Source: Salvator merianae
Taxonomy: Eukaryota; Chordata; Lepidosauria; Squamata; Teiidae
Direction of reading: 5' to 3'
Assembly (NCBI GenBank): GCA_003586115.2
Contig: QVOM02000053.1
Span: 6,119,316-6,183,315, forward strand
Length of the DNA stretch: 64,000 nt
Shown: positions 21,269 through 32,135 of the stretch, piece after piece
Position numbering within the stretch: position 1 is the stretch's first letter
How the letters are laid out: the number at the start of each line of letters is the position of its first letter
The notes under the pieces: model-generated
The model's database searches: none
What the model saw: only the letters and a program-made list of their open reading frames with translations
What the model was told of the DNA's origin: nothing
Position numbers and translations under genes: made by a program

Positions 21269-23701
21269 TTGTATTGCATATGGCCATGGGCTGTCACAAG
21301 ACAAAATATCATGGTCCAGAATAGAGTGGGGCAAACATTTCAGCAGTACACCAGGAAGTGCCACCAGCAATGATGCCATAAGCTGCAGTAAATTGACATG
21401 TACCAAAGAGGGACTAGCCAGAAACTTTGAAGAACAGAAACAAAAGTTCCTGGCCTTCAGAAGCTAAGTGCCAGTTCTGAGCACTGGGCCCAACTTCCAA
21501 AGCTGATGGCTAGGGTTGGACCAGCACAGGCATTCAAAATGTGGAGGGCTTTTAGCTCATGCTGGGGCTAGTCCAGCCCAACATAGCCTAGACTATCTAT
21601 GGTGAGATAGCATCACATGGAGTAATCCCACCATATGAAAATGGCCACAGTTTGAATTTGCAAGGAAGATAGACTGGGTATTAGTCTGCTTCTGAGTTCT
21701 GGCATGAATTAAAAATCTAGCCTAATAACGTATTTATTGAGTTCTGGATGCAACTCTGGCTCAGGAACACGATGATACAGTGGATATTCCTTTGAACTAA
21801 TCCAGCAGAGCTTTCTATAAGTTATTTGAGCATAGGAAGAGAAGGATATTTACTTTCAAAAATGCTCCATACAATACTGATAGTGAATGTGGCAATGATA
21901 ATAAATTATAGAAGTGTCCTCTGGCTTTATTATGAATTTATAAACAGACTTTTATGATTCTGCATGCTGAAAAAAAGTTGATGTCCGTTAAGAAGTAAAA
22001 TCACCAAGAAAAAGAAAACTTCTCTTTGTGCTCTGCAGCTAGCAAAAAATCCAACTGAAAAAGAGCTAATGAATGTTGCAGTGAAAATCAAATATGAAGT
22101 TTTATCAAATATGCATCCTCACATTGTTACCCTTAACGTGAATAGTTCTTGTACTTTTGATAGTTATTTATTTTATAGTTAAAATAAAGTTATCTTCAAT
22201 TTTGAGTGGAAGCGTTGCAGACAGGCGAGGTGCTGCCCCCAAAAGAGTACCCTCCCCATTTTAGAGTGAGGAGGTGTCACAGGTTGGGGCTTCCTCCAGG
22301 CAGAGCAGGACAAATTGCCCTGCAAAGGAGGTGCCTCCACCAGCCATTGTGCTGTAGAAGAAGCCAGTACAGTTGCTGTGAAGAGCCTGCTGATGCCAAA
22401 AATGGAAATGGGGCAGCAATGGGCATCTTCTTGCTCCCGCAAAGGCACCCTGGAACCATAAGTGGAGATACGGCTTTAGTTTAAATTTCTGCAAAAGCAG
22501 AAGCATTTTACAAATTACTTAAAATGTGGTTAGTTGTTGCCCATTATACGTAAGTTCAAATGCAATAAAGAAACTCAATTTGAGCGATCATATTCCAAAC
22601 ATAGATATAGATTTCCAGTGACACATTTTCTGTGGCATATTTATTTCCATCCGCAGTCTTAGACAATTCCACTTCAAGCCAGAAGTATGAAGCATGCTGT
22701 CTTGTGACTAATCTTTTGGTTAGAGGCCAGGGTTCTGTGACTCATAAGTAATAGACCCCATTAATCTGATTTGACATAGAACTACAGCAGTCAATCATGC
22801 TTTCCATCTGCCCATCTGGAATAGTCCATGTCAACCCATGGTTCACCTTCAAAGATGAGTCTGGATATTATCACAAATTACTACCATAGTCTAATGTCAT
22901 TGTTTTATCTCAGCCATCCTCAGCCTCAGTTTCTATGATACGAAAGATAAATTCACTAAGGAGAAAAACAGGGAAATATCTATTGTTGAAGGAAGCAAGG
23001 AAAAAATGAAAGACAAAAGGAAGGAAAAAAGGCTACATTAAATATCCTTCTCTATTTCTTGTGAATCTGATTCTTAATATTCTAATATTATTAAAAATGC
23101 ATGCAGTATAAATTATGGAACAAGTTTACATGCAATATCTTTGCATTTCCTTGAAATGTGTGAACCAATTTGAAACTATTTTTAATAACCTTTTACCAAT
23201 CAACCCTTCAAAAGGTACTATCTCTCTTTCAGACCAAGGGAAAAGTAGAGGATGTAAATGAAGCAGACCTGATGTTACAGTCTTTCACCAAAAACAATCA
23301 TAAAAGTGTAGATGGAACAAATGAATACTGGATCCCTACTGGAAGAAATATTTTTAAGAATAAAAAATAAAGAAAAAAAGTTTTCATACTTGCAAAGTAT
23401 AGACCAATATCCTGTTTACTTACCAATTTCAGATTGCTTGCCAAAATAATAACAAATTCACTCTGTATTTATTGAAGGAAAAGTCTCTCTACCTAGCTGA
23501 ATAGAAAGGATGCTGAAAGGGAATCAAATATCAATTGTTTATTGAACAATTAATCTTAAAGAATTCCAAATGAAGAAAAGTGAATCTATTTATAGGTTGG
23601 ACTGATTACAGCAAAGCCTCTGATTCCCCTTCTCATAGTTGGAACATGAAAAGTACGGAAGTATGTAGCATCAGTAAAGATACTTAAGGTTTCCTAGAAG
23701 C
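21269..23701. other. Unique DNA with a GC-richer island at 22200-22475
   Basis: The island stands out by base composition and by overlapping open frames on both strands (92, 89, 81 codons). None has a known domain, and the frames on the two strands cannot both be real. It may be an inserted element of unknown class. At 21490-21600 there is weak internal inverted similarity (GGTTGGACCAGC against GCTAGTCCAGCCCAAC). The rest is unremarkable. Confidence 0.4.
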
Positions 23702-23762
23702 AGGAAGGAAGGAAGGAAGGAAGGAAGGAAGGAAGGAAGGAAGGAAGGAAGGAAGGAAGGAA
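23702..23762. repeat. (GGAA)n microsatellite
   Basis: Fifteen uninterrupted GGAA units. Confidence 0.97.
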
Positions 23763-23934
23763 GTTAAGTCTTAATGGTAATGAATTAGAGGAAGTCAAAA
23801 TAAAAAGAAGATCTTTTCAGTTGATTTAGTATTGTCTTTATGATGTAGTTTGGCATTGATGCCACTGAAACATCCTTAGGGAAACACTTGTCCGAGTGGT
23901 TCTCATAGGATGAAGTCACTGGTCATGTGTACCC

Positions 23935-24360
23935 AAAGGTTCTTTGTAGTTTTAGACCTGGAAGATCAACCATTGACATGATGATCTCATTTTACCAGTT
24001 TCTAGTGGAGAAAATCACTTTACGTTGCTTTTATTGATTTGGCAAAGGCCGATGATGCAGAAAAATACTTTTTCAAGCTGCTACAGATAATTGGCTGCCC
24101 ACACAAGTTTTTCAGAATCATCGAATCCCATAAAGACATTCAAGGAACTGTCCATTTGCTCACTGCCCATGCTTTCATAACTGGTGGACCTTGCTTTTTC
24201 ATAATGGGGTTGAGGTAGAAAGTGTCTGGTAGCTCTTTGATGCAGTCTAATGAAGCTTAAGGTGGAGTGAATATAAAATAAAAGGGTATCATGGAATATT
24301 TGAGGAGTTGCTATCTTATAAAGCCTAGGACAGCTGGAAAAGGAATTGTGCCTACGGAGT
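23935..24360 (+). mobile_element. LINE reverse transcriptase relic, frameshifted
   Basis: Translation from 23945 gives CSFRPGRSTIDMM, the conserved motif before RT motif A of several non-LTR families. A shifted frame then gives LRCFY, and around 24030-24135 VAFIDLAKADDAEKYFFKLL followed by IIGCPHKFFRIIESHKDIQG. This is the motif A block (FIDL.KA.D) plus the following GCP.K and H..M.G.V blocks. Downstream to about 24360 the similarity fades. Stops and frame changes show a dead copy. The two halves of the RT, the endonuclease and the tail are absent. I do not assign a clade. Confidence 0.75.
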
Positions 24361-25524
24361 ATATAACCTTTTACCTTCAATTACATAGCATGGTTTCTCA
24401 TTCATAAACCAAGGATTTCATATTTTACAATGATTCTGTCTTTGGATTCCTTGAGGACTGGATTGGGGGTCTTGGCCCCTAAATATCCCTGATGTGAAGT
24501 GTTTTGAACAGCCATTAAGGTATCTTTCCTCAGAAAATTAGCAACCTCTAGGAAATGTTCACTAGAATGAGGTCAGCAAGACAGAAGGGGAAGTTTTTTG
24601 TTTGAGAATATCTTTAAAACAAACATTTTACCTCTGTGATTTTTTTTTTCAGATGCAATTTCTTTTTTCATTGATATGGAATTAAAAAAAAAAAGAATTG
24701 GGAAGAATTTTTGACAAGAATTAAATTTTCATCCATTCATTTTAGTATTCCCTTCCACCTCCCATCAAAAAACTTTTAATCTCTCTCTGGAATCCTTTCC
24801 AAATCCACCAAATCTACACTGATATATTGATCAAAGCAAAAATGAGGAACTATATTTCAGCATTTTTCTGAGTTTTCCAAACTGCTGCATGAATCTGTAG
24901 AAATATTAACCACACTCTTCAATAGCAATAACATTTCCCTTTATCTTTAGGGGGTTTAAATTCAGTTTTATCACATGGATTTCTGTGGTTATGTAAATGT
25001 TCTGTCATTACAATGAAAGTAAAATGGCACACCATTGTTGTGAGTATTGAATTCACACCAAATTGCCTTGCTTTGAAATTAGATCAATTGTCCTGCATTT
25101 TTTTTGTACCACCCAGCATCTGATAACAGTTTGTTTTGATTACTGCACTGAAGGTAATTAAAAGAAGATAATAAATGTGTTACAGCCACAAGTCCACAAA
25201 CAATTGAATATGCTGTGAGGCACTGACTATGAGAAATATACTGATTGAGATCTTGTAAGCATTTCCCCTGTTATTTTAATGTTTTACCTCAGGCCTAGTT
25301 TTCAGACAGAGAAGATGAGGTGATAAGCATGTGTCTGTACTGTTTCAAATGATGAGATGAATGACATAAATTGTTACATTTCCACACAATATAACAGTAT
25401 AAAAGTAGGTGTTATAATGAAAAGCCTAACTTAGCCCTCACTGCACCAATTCAACCAGACACATCAATTAGATCTAATCCGATTCTGAAGCACCTTATCA
25501 CTTAAATGAATAATTCCATATCAG
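24361..25524. other. AT-rich unique DNA, nothing recognised
   Basis: No gene. The piece 25130-25260 is repeat-free and TAAT-rich. Confidence 0.5.
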
Positions 25525-25700
25525 AATTACAGAATGGTAGCATTAGAGGAGCATTTTAGGTCATTGAAGCAAAACTTCTGCTTCAGGCAGAACTCCAAAA
25601 TGAAAACATCTCCAACAGGCTTCACTTGAACACATCCACAATGTCACCTCTCCAGCTAATTTGTTCTATTATTGAAGTAACCTTACCTATTTCCTCACAC
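25525..25700 (-). mobile_element. CR1-like LINE 3' end, decayed
   Basis: On the plus strand it reads ATTACAGAATGGTAGCATTA, then AGGTCATTGAAGCAAAACTT and CTGCTTCAGGCAGAACTCC. This is the order of the common amniote CR1 3' end seen in reverse complement (TCACAGAAT.GTAGAGTT, GG.CATCGAGTCCAACCCC, CTGC.CAGGCAGGA). The match runs about 110 bases and then becomes vague. Confidence 0.6.
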
Positions 25701-26110
25701 ACACACACCATCCATGTATTCAACTAGATGTTCTTTTGTAATTCGACCAGTATCACATGGCTTATATTTTGAGATGATAAATAGCTGCCATTTATCATGA
25801 ATTTTAAAAGGTTTATTTTACTCAGTTTTCTTTTATCAAGTCCATAACATCTGGGCAAAGTGAAGTAAACCCAGGAGTGCCTTGTTCTAGAATATCCAAA
25901 ATTATCAGAATAGATGAGTGACATCTGGAGGCAGCCAGGGTCAAAGATTCTGAGACAACGGCCTAGGAGGGGATGAAGGTGCATTATGGTGTGAGTTCCA
26001 ATTCAATTTCCTGGAAAGGGATTCTGACCTGAGTGCAAGTCCCATTGCTGTAAATAGCCTTTGGCACAGTCTGATCCCAATCTTAAGGTTCTGATATGGG
26101 CCATAAGCTC

Positions 26111-26163
26111 AATATACAAGAATTAACAATCTATATTTGATCTTAGCCAAAAGACTGAGGAGT
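26111..26163 (-). pseudogene. U2 snRNA pseudogene fragment (5' end)
   Basis: The complement matches the first ~50 bases of U2 snRNA. It includes the invariant block CTTTTGGCTAAGATCAA (plus strand TTGATCTTAGCCAAAAG), preceded by an altered CTCAG.CT start and followed by a diverged branch-point recognition region (TATAGATTGTTAATTC in place of the GTAGTA-containing stretch). The Sm site and stem-loops III-IV are absent. It is a truncated, non-functional retrocopy. Confidence 0.75.
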
Positions 26164-29029
26164 CCACATGTTAAAAGAAGTTGCATATCTACTTCTTGAG
26201 ATGTTTTCATTTTTGCAGGAACACTGTTTTTTCACATGGAACTCCATATAGAAGTTTTCCATTGACCTGGAACTGAATGAGAAATTCTATGCTTATGAAT
26301 ATTTTCTCTTGCCTCTCTGTAATATGTTCAATTCCCAATATAACTACTTAGTCTTAATATTGTATGCACTCCCAAGGATCTTATTCTTCAGCAACAGATT
26401 CCTTAATCTGTCATATATACAATACATTTATAAAAAAAATAAAAATCAATCACAGAATCATATTACCAACTTTAAGAGCTGAATAAATTTCAATGGAAAA
26501 TTTGCCCCATCTGTGCTGAAGTCATAGCACAATCGATAATGCAACCTTTTGTTTTGTGGAGAGCTGAAGCAATTTCTGCACTAGGAGATGCTTCTCCTCT
26601 TCCCTTTGATTGGCTATTATTTGATCTCTTCTACAATAAGCAGTTTCCTGTTACTGCATTTCCCAGAAAGATTGTCATCCCCTCTTGAGCATCTGCAGAT
26701 GTAAAAGACAAATTGCTTCCCCCTTATCCATCACCACTATCATGCAAAATCTATACACCAAGTAGACATTATTCAGAGAGCATTTTAATAATAGTGTTAC
26801 TGCTCTCATGAACATGTTCTAAGGCCTTATTGTTCTTCTTTCCACTATTACTATTTCCAGTGACCCTTAGATTCCTTCTTCTCAGAAAATTATTGTTGTT
26901 GTTGTTGTTATCAAAAACAGTTGATGTGAATTTGAGAAGAGAAAGATATATTTTTTAAAAAAAATTAGCCCTCATGCTATTTCTTAGAAAAATCATATGG
27001 CTCAAATAACTGTGAAAGGAATTTATATTTTGGATACAGGGCCTTGAAGATATACCCCTCATCGCTCCTACCCCATATGTTGTACTGCAACTTTCATTTG
27101 CTGTAACCAGTGCAGTCAACAGCCAGGAGCAATAGAGATTGCAGTCCTAAGTGGCATCTCATCAGGAAACAGAGGTTTAGGCCATACATCGAATGAAGCT
27201 GCATTCAGATGGCAAAAAAGGCACACTGAAATACAGCAATCACCCCAAGGTGAAGAAAACCAAAGAAATCCCTGCCAGATAAATCTTAGGGCACTTGCCA
27301 CCTTCATACATTCCCACCAATGTCATCTGGAGAGATAGTGAGGGAAGGAGAAACTTACCTTTGTTTTCCAACCAGTTTAATCATGTGAAGGACGAACAAA
27401 AAAAACCCTGTCTAACTCCAAGGTTGCAAAACTTTTTTTCTGAAGACTGAAAAAAATGGAAGGGACTGAGCATGCAGCTGACACACCTTTGCCCGGCAAG
27501 AGAATCACCAGGTTCTGTTGCACAGATAGCCCTCTTTCAGGGGGTGGAAATGCTACCTGAATTTCTGACTCCATTGCTTAACAGGTGTGGGGATGGATGA
27601 AATCGTTCATTCCATTCTATTTAAATCACAGTGGCATTCATTGATAGGTCCATTATATCTTCATTTCAGCACTTTAAAAAAAAAATAAAGTGTTCCGTGC
27701 TCTTCTTACAAAATATTCAGTTTTTAATATAAATATTGCAGTTTCTTATTTAAACTACACAAAATCCTTGTGTTATCTCTAATCATTGGCATGATCTAGG
27801 GACTTCTTTCTCTGAATTTAGAAGAATGGTAACCAGAGGCACAATCTTAAATGGAATGTTGCCATTTTCTTTCTAAAGAAGATTTATTTGATGTGGAGTG
27901 CTGCCAAGTCCCAGGAGACCATGAATTTGGTTGCCTTTTCTGGAATTAATGACTTCTTATAGGCAACAGAGCCTAGAAAATGCTAAGGACATCTAGCAGA
28001 TCAAAGAGAGATTTCCCCCCCCCCTTTCCTAGAGCAGGTTACTGAGAAGGGTGGGGAACTGTGGGTCTAAATACTACCTGCCCATAAAACCTATCAACTT
28101 ATCGTGACTTCATATGCAACAGGATTGTTTGTCAATAAGTAAACATTTACTTTTTTTGCTATTTCTCTAACATAAGGATGAAGCTTTCTATAATGACATT
28201 TTGAGGAATTTCAACCATCTACTTTTGATAACTTTTACTGAAAGAATTGCTAAGTCTTTTTTTTTTCTTTTTTCAAATCGGCCTGAATCTGTAACCACAT
28301 AAAATATCTGCTGTGTACTTCTGCACACTTAGGGAGACCTCTTCTGGAAACCCTTTGTATCACGTACATCTCCATCCCTTTAACACCCACACTAAGTTCT
28401 GCCCTCCAAACAACAAAGCTTCACCAAACAGGTTCCAGTTCATTGCCTTTAAATCGTGAAGCAGTTTTTGAGGGAATCTTCCTTTTCAATGGAGCTTCCT
28501 TTTAAAGTTTTTCACAAGGAGGTGCAAAGAAGGAGATAGCCCACTTCCTAAAATAACTTTGCAGCCAGGAGACACTGTCTAGAGCTTGTCATTCCTTGTG
28601 GCTTCTAAACAGAGACCATGTCCTACTCTTTGCACTGGGAACCCCACCTTTACTGGGATTCTGGGCAAAGGATGAGGCCAAGTATTAAGTTGCCCACTGA
28701 TGCTTCATTCTTCTCTGAGGTTTCTGGTGAACACAGGTGAACACTTCCAGCAGCCCAATGTAGGACTAGGGCAAAGAGTGTCTCCTTCAAGCAGTGTGAT
28801 ATCCCATGTTGTGTATCTTTAACTCCATCTGCAGTCTGTGAAGATCAGGTGAATGGTACAGCAGGCCCTTGCTTTCTCTGTCAAAAGTGCTGATGGCATC
28901 CCTGGGTTTTAGGGCCCTGAAACGCAGCCCAGAAGTAGACAGGTAAATGCTGTCGAACGTTATTATGAAGTACATAGAAGAAGCAAGCTCTGCTTTTCAA
29001 TTCTAAAATGAAAGCTGGGGAGCAAATCT
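26164..29029. other. Unique DNA, no supported gene
   Basis: A GTT run lies at 26894-26910 and a C-run at 28015-28024. A stretch at 28370-28990 is more complex and less AT-rich. It includes a plausible acceptor (about 28834) and donor (about 28942) on the plus strand, but all three frames of that would-be exon contain stops, so a coding exon is not supported. A non-coding transcript is possible but unproven. Confidence 0.45.
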
Positions 29030-29115
29030 AAAATTTATTTAGTTATTTAAAATATTTATACACCACTTCCCATTAAAATATAAAAGCATAACATTTATAT
29101 AAAAACATAATTAAA
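29030..29115 (-). mobile_element. LINE 3' tail (L2/CR1-like), fragment
   Basis: On the complement: AAGTGGTGTATAAATATTTT followed by AAATAACTAAATAAATTT, the GGTATAAATA-plus-A-rich pattern of squamate L2/CR1-type tails. Confidence 0.55.
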
Positions 29116-29836
29116 ATCAAGGATGGGGGAAACAACCAAAGAAGCATTCAGATTACTTCTAGACCAAGCTTTTCAGACTTTACAGCCAGGTTTTAGCGCA
29201 TGATGTGATGTATTATTATAACTGAAGTATCACATATAAAGGAAATATCTGTCAAATCTATTTTGCCATGTGTGGGGGTGGAAGTAAATGAAATGCAAAA
29301 TATTTGATTGTCCCTTATGAACTCTTTTGTTTGACTTTGAAGTTCCTGCTAGGACCCAGATTTTATCTTAATAAGTTCTGTGACAGAATAGTGATGGTTT
29401 CTAGGGAGAAAATATGTGCTTGAAAAATAAAGATAATTTGCTAGGAACTTACCTTGTTATTGTGCCCTCAGCAGTGTTTTAAAGCATTGCTATGTTCATC
29501 TGTATTTTTGATGGCTGGTATGAGCACAGATAACAGCATGAGACCTGGAGGAAGTATTCTATGTTAAACCATTGCTATATAATTTAATACAATGATATAG
29601 AGATATCTGAATGACAGCTAAAATATATGCCATGTACATTGAAGCCATTGATGTCTTGTGACATTGTAGAAAATGGCAACATGGCAGGACATTGTGGCAT
29701 TTCCTGCTACCCCATCAACTTCTAATCTTTTTCCTAGAAACTTCTGGAGATCTCTTGCAGAAAGCACAGGTGAGTGCATGCAGTTTCTGCAAACTATGGG
29801 CTGCTGTTTGTTCATGTGTATATATGCAATGATTTA

Positions 29837-29973
29837 GGCTATATCCAAATATCTTTCTTTATTTTGCTATATTTGGATATTCTGGAACAAAACATGGGTA
29901 TTCCAGAATATACATGTTTTATTCCAGAATATCCAAATATAGCAGAATAAGTAAGCAACGTCTGGTTGCAACC
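29837..29973. mobile_element. Palindromic 137-bp MITE flanked by TTA
   Basis: The core is a near-perfect palindrome: 29859-29896 pairs with 29913-29950 at 36 of 38 positions around a 16-base loop. Outside the core the arms continue with weaker pairing to GGCTATATCC on the left and GGTTGCAACC on the right. Both ends are flanked by TTA (29834-29836 and 29974-29976), the target duplication typical of PIF/Harbinger elements. There is no coding capacity. The transcript would form a long hairpin. Confidence 0.75.
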
Positions 29974-29976
29974 TTA

Positions 29977-31051
29977 GTAAAAGAAATTCCTGAGAATCAC
30001 TTTTTCTAAGCCAAATACTCAAATTAACTGCAAGCATCCACTAAAATTTACATTTTTTTTTAAAAAAAAATTGAACTGCACTGATTCAGTTTTCTAACAA
30101 AACACAATTTTTAGGAAAATGTGTGTACAATAATATGCATATTAGTTAAAATTGCATTCAAAATGCATTCTCTTGGGTAAAATTGCTTGCAAAAATGTGC
30201 ATATTGGGATAATAACGGGAAAAACTTGAGAACTTTAAAAAATATTGTTGGTATTTTTTTGAAAAAAAAAAAGCTCTGAAATAATGTAGAAATGAGGAGA
30301 TTAAAATTTAGATTACAAATATGATAAATTTTGTATAAAAGATATATATCTCTTCTTATTTCTATTTTATTTTTTCCCAATTACCACCATGTTATTTTCT
30401 GAATTTCAAATTAATGTTGAGTCAAAGTGTATCTCACTAGATTGTGCCTGCCTCTTTTGCTTAACTTTACATATATTACTTGTAACAAGTTTAGCTGTTA
30501 AGCTTTTGCATAATACATTGGAGTTGGAATGAGAATGCCATTCCTTATTTTCTATGTAAGATATTTAATCAAAAGTGATCTATAATTTCAAGCATGAATG
30601 CATAACATCTCATTATTAACCACTAGCTGAGACATTTTACAGCAAGCCCACTATGGACTGCCATATAATGGAAGCATTCATAAGATGCTGCTTACACTAC
30701 ACCTTAAATTGCATTGAATTCTGACAATTGATTTGATACTAATAATATAACTGAATGGCAAGTCATCTTCTAAGAGCCTTTAGCCCTTTCCTTTATTTGT
30801 CATACCCTAATATACCCTAGGAAGCCTCATCATTTATTTCCTAGTTCCTGTGACTATGAGAACTCCAGAGTGGAATATTTGGCCTGTTTGTGTGTACTGG
30901 TCATGAAAACGAACCCACAGATAAGTAAGAATGGAATCACCCCTGCTGAATGCAATCCTAATTTTCACAGTAACGGGGATAGATCATCACCTTAGTATAT
31001 GTCTCTCTTTATGGTTACCTGAGTAATTGTATTACAGTTGGCTTGCAGTGC
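29977..31051. other. AT-rich unique DNA, nothing recognised
   Basis: A 20-base T/A run sits near 30052-30070. No gene. Confidence 0.5.
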
Positions 31052-31160
31052 ACAGATGTGCAAGTTTGGTTCAATATTTACAGTTTGGATTGAACTTTCC
31101 ACTATGAACCAATTTGAACCACTCCTGTTAGGTTTGATTCAAACCGACCTGGTGGATGTT
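31052..31160. repeat. GATGTGCA-type repeat, GGTTCAAACC subfamily, partial
   Basis: It starts CAGATGTGCAAGTTTGGTTC and is built of GGTT(T)GATTCAAACC-like words (TTTGGATTGAAC, AACCAATTTGAACC, GGTTTGATTCAAACC). It shares its start with the GGGATGTGCA MITEs and its vocabulary with 55635-55950. The right end is not recognisable. Confidence 0.5.
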
Positions 31161-31167
31161 TGGCCAC

Positions 31168-31560
31168 TTAGTAGAACGGTACCAGTAGACCACATTGGAA
31201 CTCCCAAACCATGATAGATTGAAATACAGGATGCTTAAAGTTATCCACTGATTTCTTGTTGAAGATTCTTAGTGTCTGATTAACCTTGTATAGTATCAGG
31301 CATTTGAGGATCTGTGAGTACGACTTTGAGATATAGGCTTTCTTGTAACCAATCCATGCTGTACTTAGGTTGATCTTTCTGAACCTTGAGCCCAGTGTGA
31401 TCACTCGGTCTATTAGCATGAGGTACTTTTGGCCTCTGGTGTTGTTTAAAATCTCCTTTTGAGCTGTGCTCATGTATTGAAACACACGCCTATTCAGCTT
31501 GGTGGCTATGATACCTGATAGGAGTTCCCACGTTGTGCAAAGGCAGGCAACTGGACAATA
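31168..31560 (-). mobile_element. R4/Dong-like LINE reverse transcriptase fragment, dead
   Basis: The complement holds the longest open frame of the window (201 codons, 31773-31168), but only its C-terminal two thirds resembles a protein. CLCTTWELLSGIIATKLNRR matches the fingers motif before 'LP.QKG'. Then STAQKEILNNTRGQKYLMLI and STAWIGYKKAYISKSYSQIL follow, the region of RT motif A. The catalytic aspartate of motif A and the second acidic residue are replaced (G and I), so it is inactive. The frame then runs a further 40 codons in the right order. The N-terminal part (31773-31560) is low-complexity sequence and not RT. Motif spacing fits R4/Dong or a related clade. Confidence 0.75.
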
Positions 31561-31573
31561 AATGTATGGCGTA

Positions 31574-31720
31574 GAGATGTGCACAAACAAAAAGCTTGTG
31601 GCATATGAATTTAAAACATACATGGAAGTTAAATACAATGTTAAAACATATGCAATATAAAAACTAAAATAAATTTTAAAAGATCTGTTCAATAAATTAT
31701 GTCTGTCTCCCCCCCCCCCC
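31574..31720. repeat. AT-rich segment with GATGTGCACAAAC start and C-run
   Basis: GAGATGTGCACAAAC near 31574 resembles the start of the GATGTGCA repeats; the following A-rich DNA to 31700 looks like a LINE 3' tail but is too diverged to assign. It ends in a 12-base C-run (31709-31720). Confidence 0.3.
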
Positions 31721-32034
31721 TCCAATTTTCTGGAATTATTGACCAAAGGTGGAATATTATTTTCTGAGCCCAACCATGTGAAAATTGCTGATATGGAACC
31801 TTCAAGTCAGCACTGTGGGATTCTTTACAAAGTTACAAAATCAATTTAGACCTCTGCAAATATGTGCTGCCATGGCAATAAAATCACAAGCAGTATTGAT
31901 ACAAATACACATTGTAATTATACCGGGCTTGTATCTCAGCTACCTTAACCTTAGTCAATATATGTTGTTATAAGTAACTAAAACCATTAGTTATATAAAT
32001 AACACTTGTAATGTGTTATATAACTGATTATTTT

Positions 32035-32135
32035 GGCTTTTTTTAATGATATTCTGTGAACTGCTTGGAGATTATATTTTTAATTGAAAGCAGTATAGAA
32101 ATATTTTAAATAAAATAATTATTTATTTGCATTTG
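32035..32135 (+). mobile_element. LINE 3' tail (L2/CR1-like), fragment
   Basis: Plus strand: TTCTGTGAACTGCTTGGAGA, then GCAGTATAGAAATATTTTAA and AAATAAAATAATTATTTATT. This matches the usual squamate tail order (TGTGAACCGCC.TGAGA, GGCGGTATAGAAAT, A-rich repeats). Confidence 0.65.

Noticed and set aside
21079..21467. Several frames on both strands with YIHT/VCMY repeats
   Set aside because: Produced by the (CATA)n microsatellite.
24081..24380. 99-codon frame on the complement
   Set aside because: Shadow of the plus-strand LINE RT relic.
28835..28942. Possible exon with acceptor-like CTGCAG and donor-like ACAG|GTAAAT
   Set aside because: All three frames contain stop codons within the putative exon; splice-like words are common by chance.
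28787..28975. 62-codon frame on the complement with a plausible-looking peptide
   Set aside because: No recognisable domain, no acceptor/donor pair in phase, and length within chance expectation.
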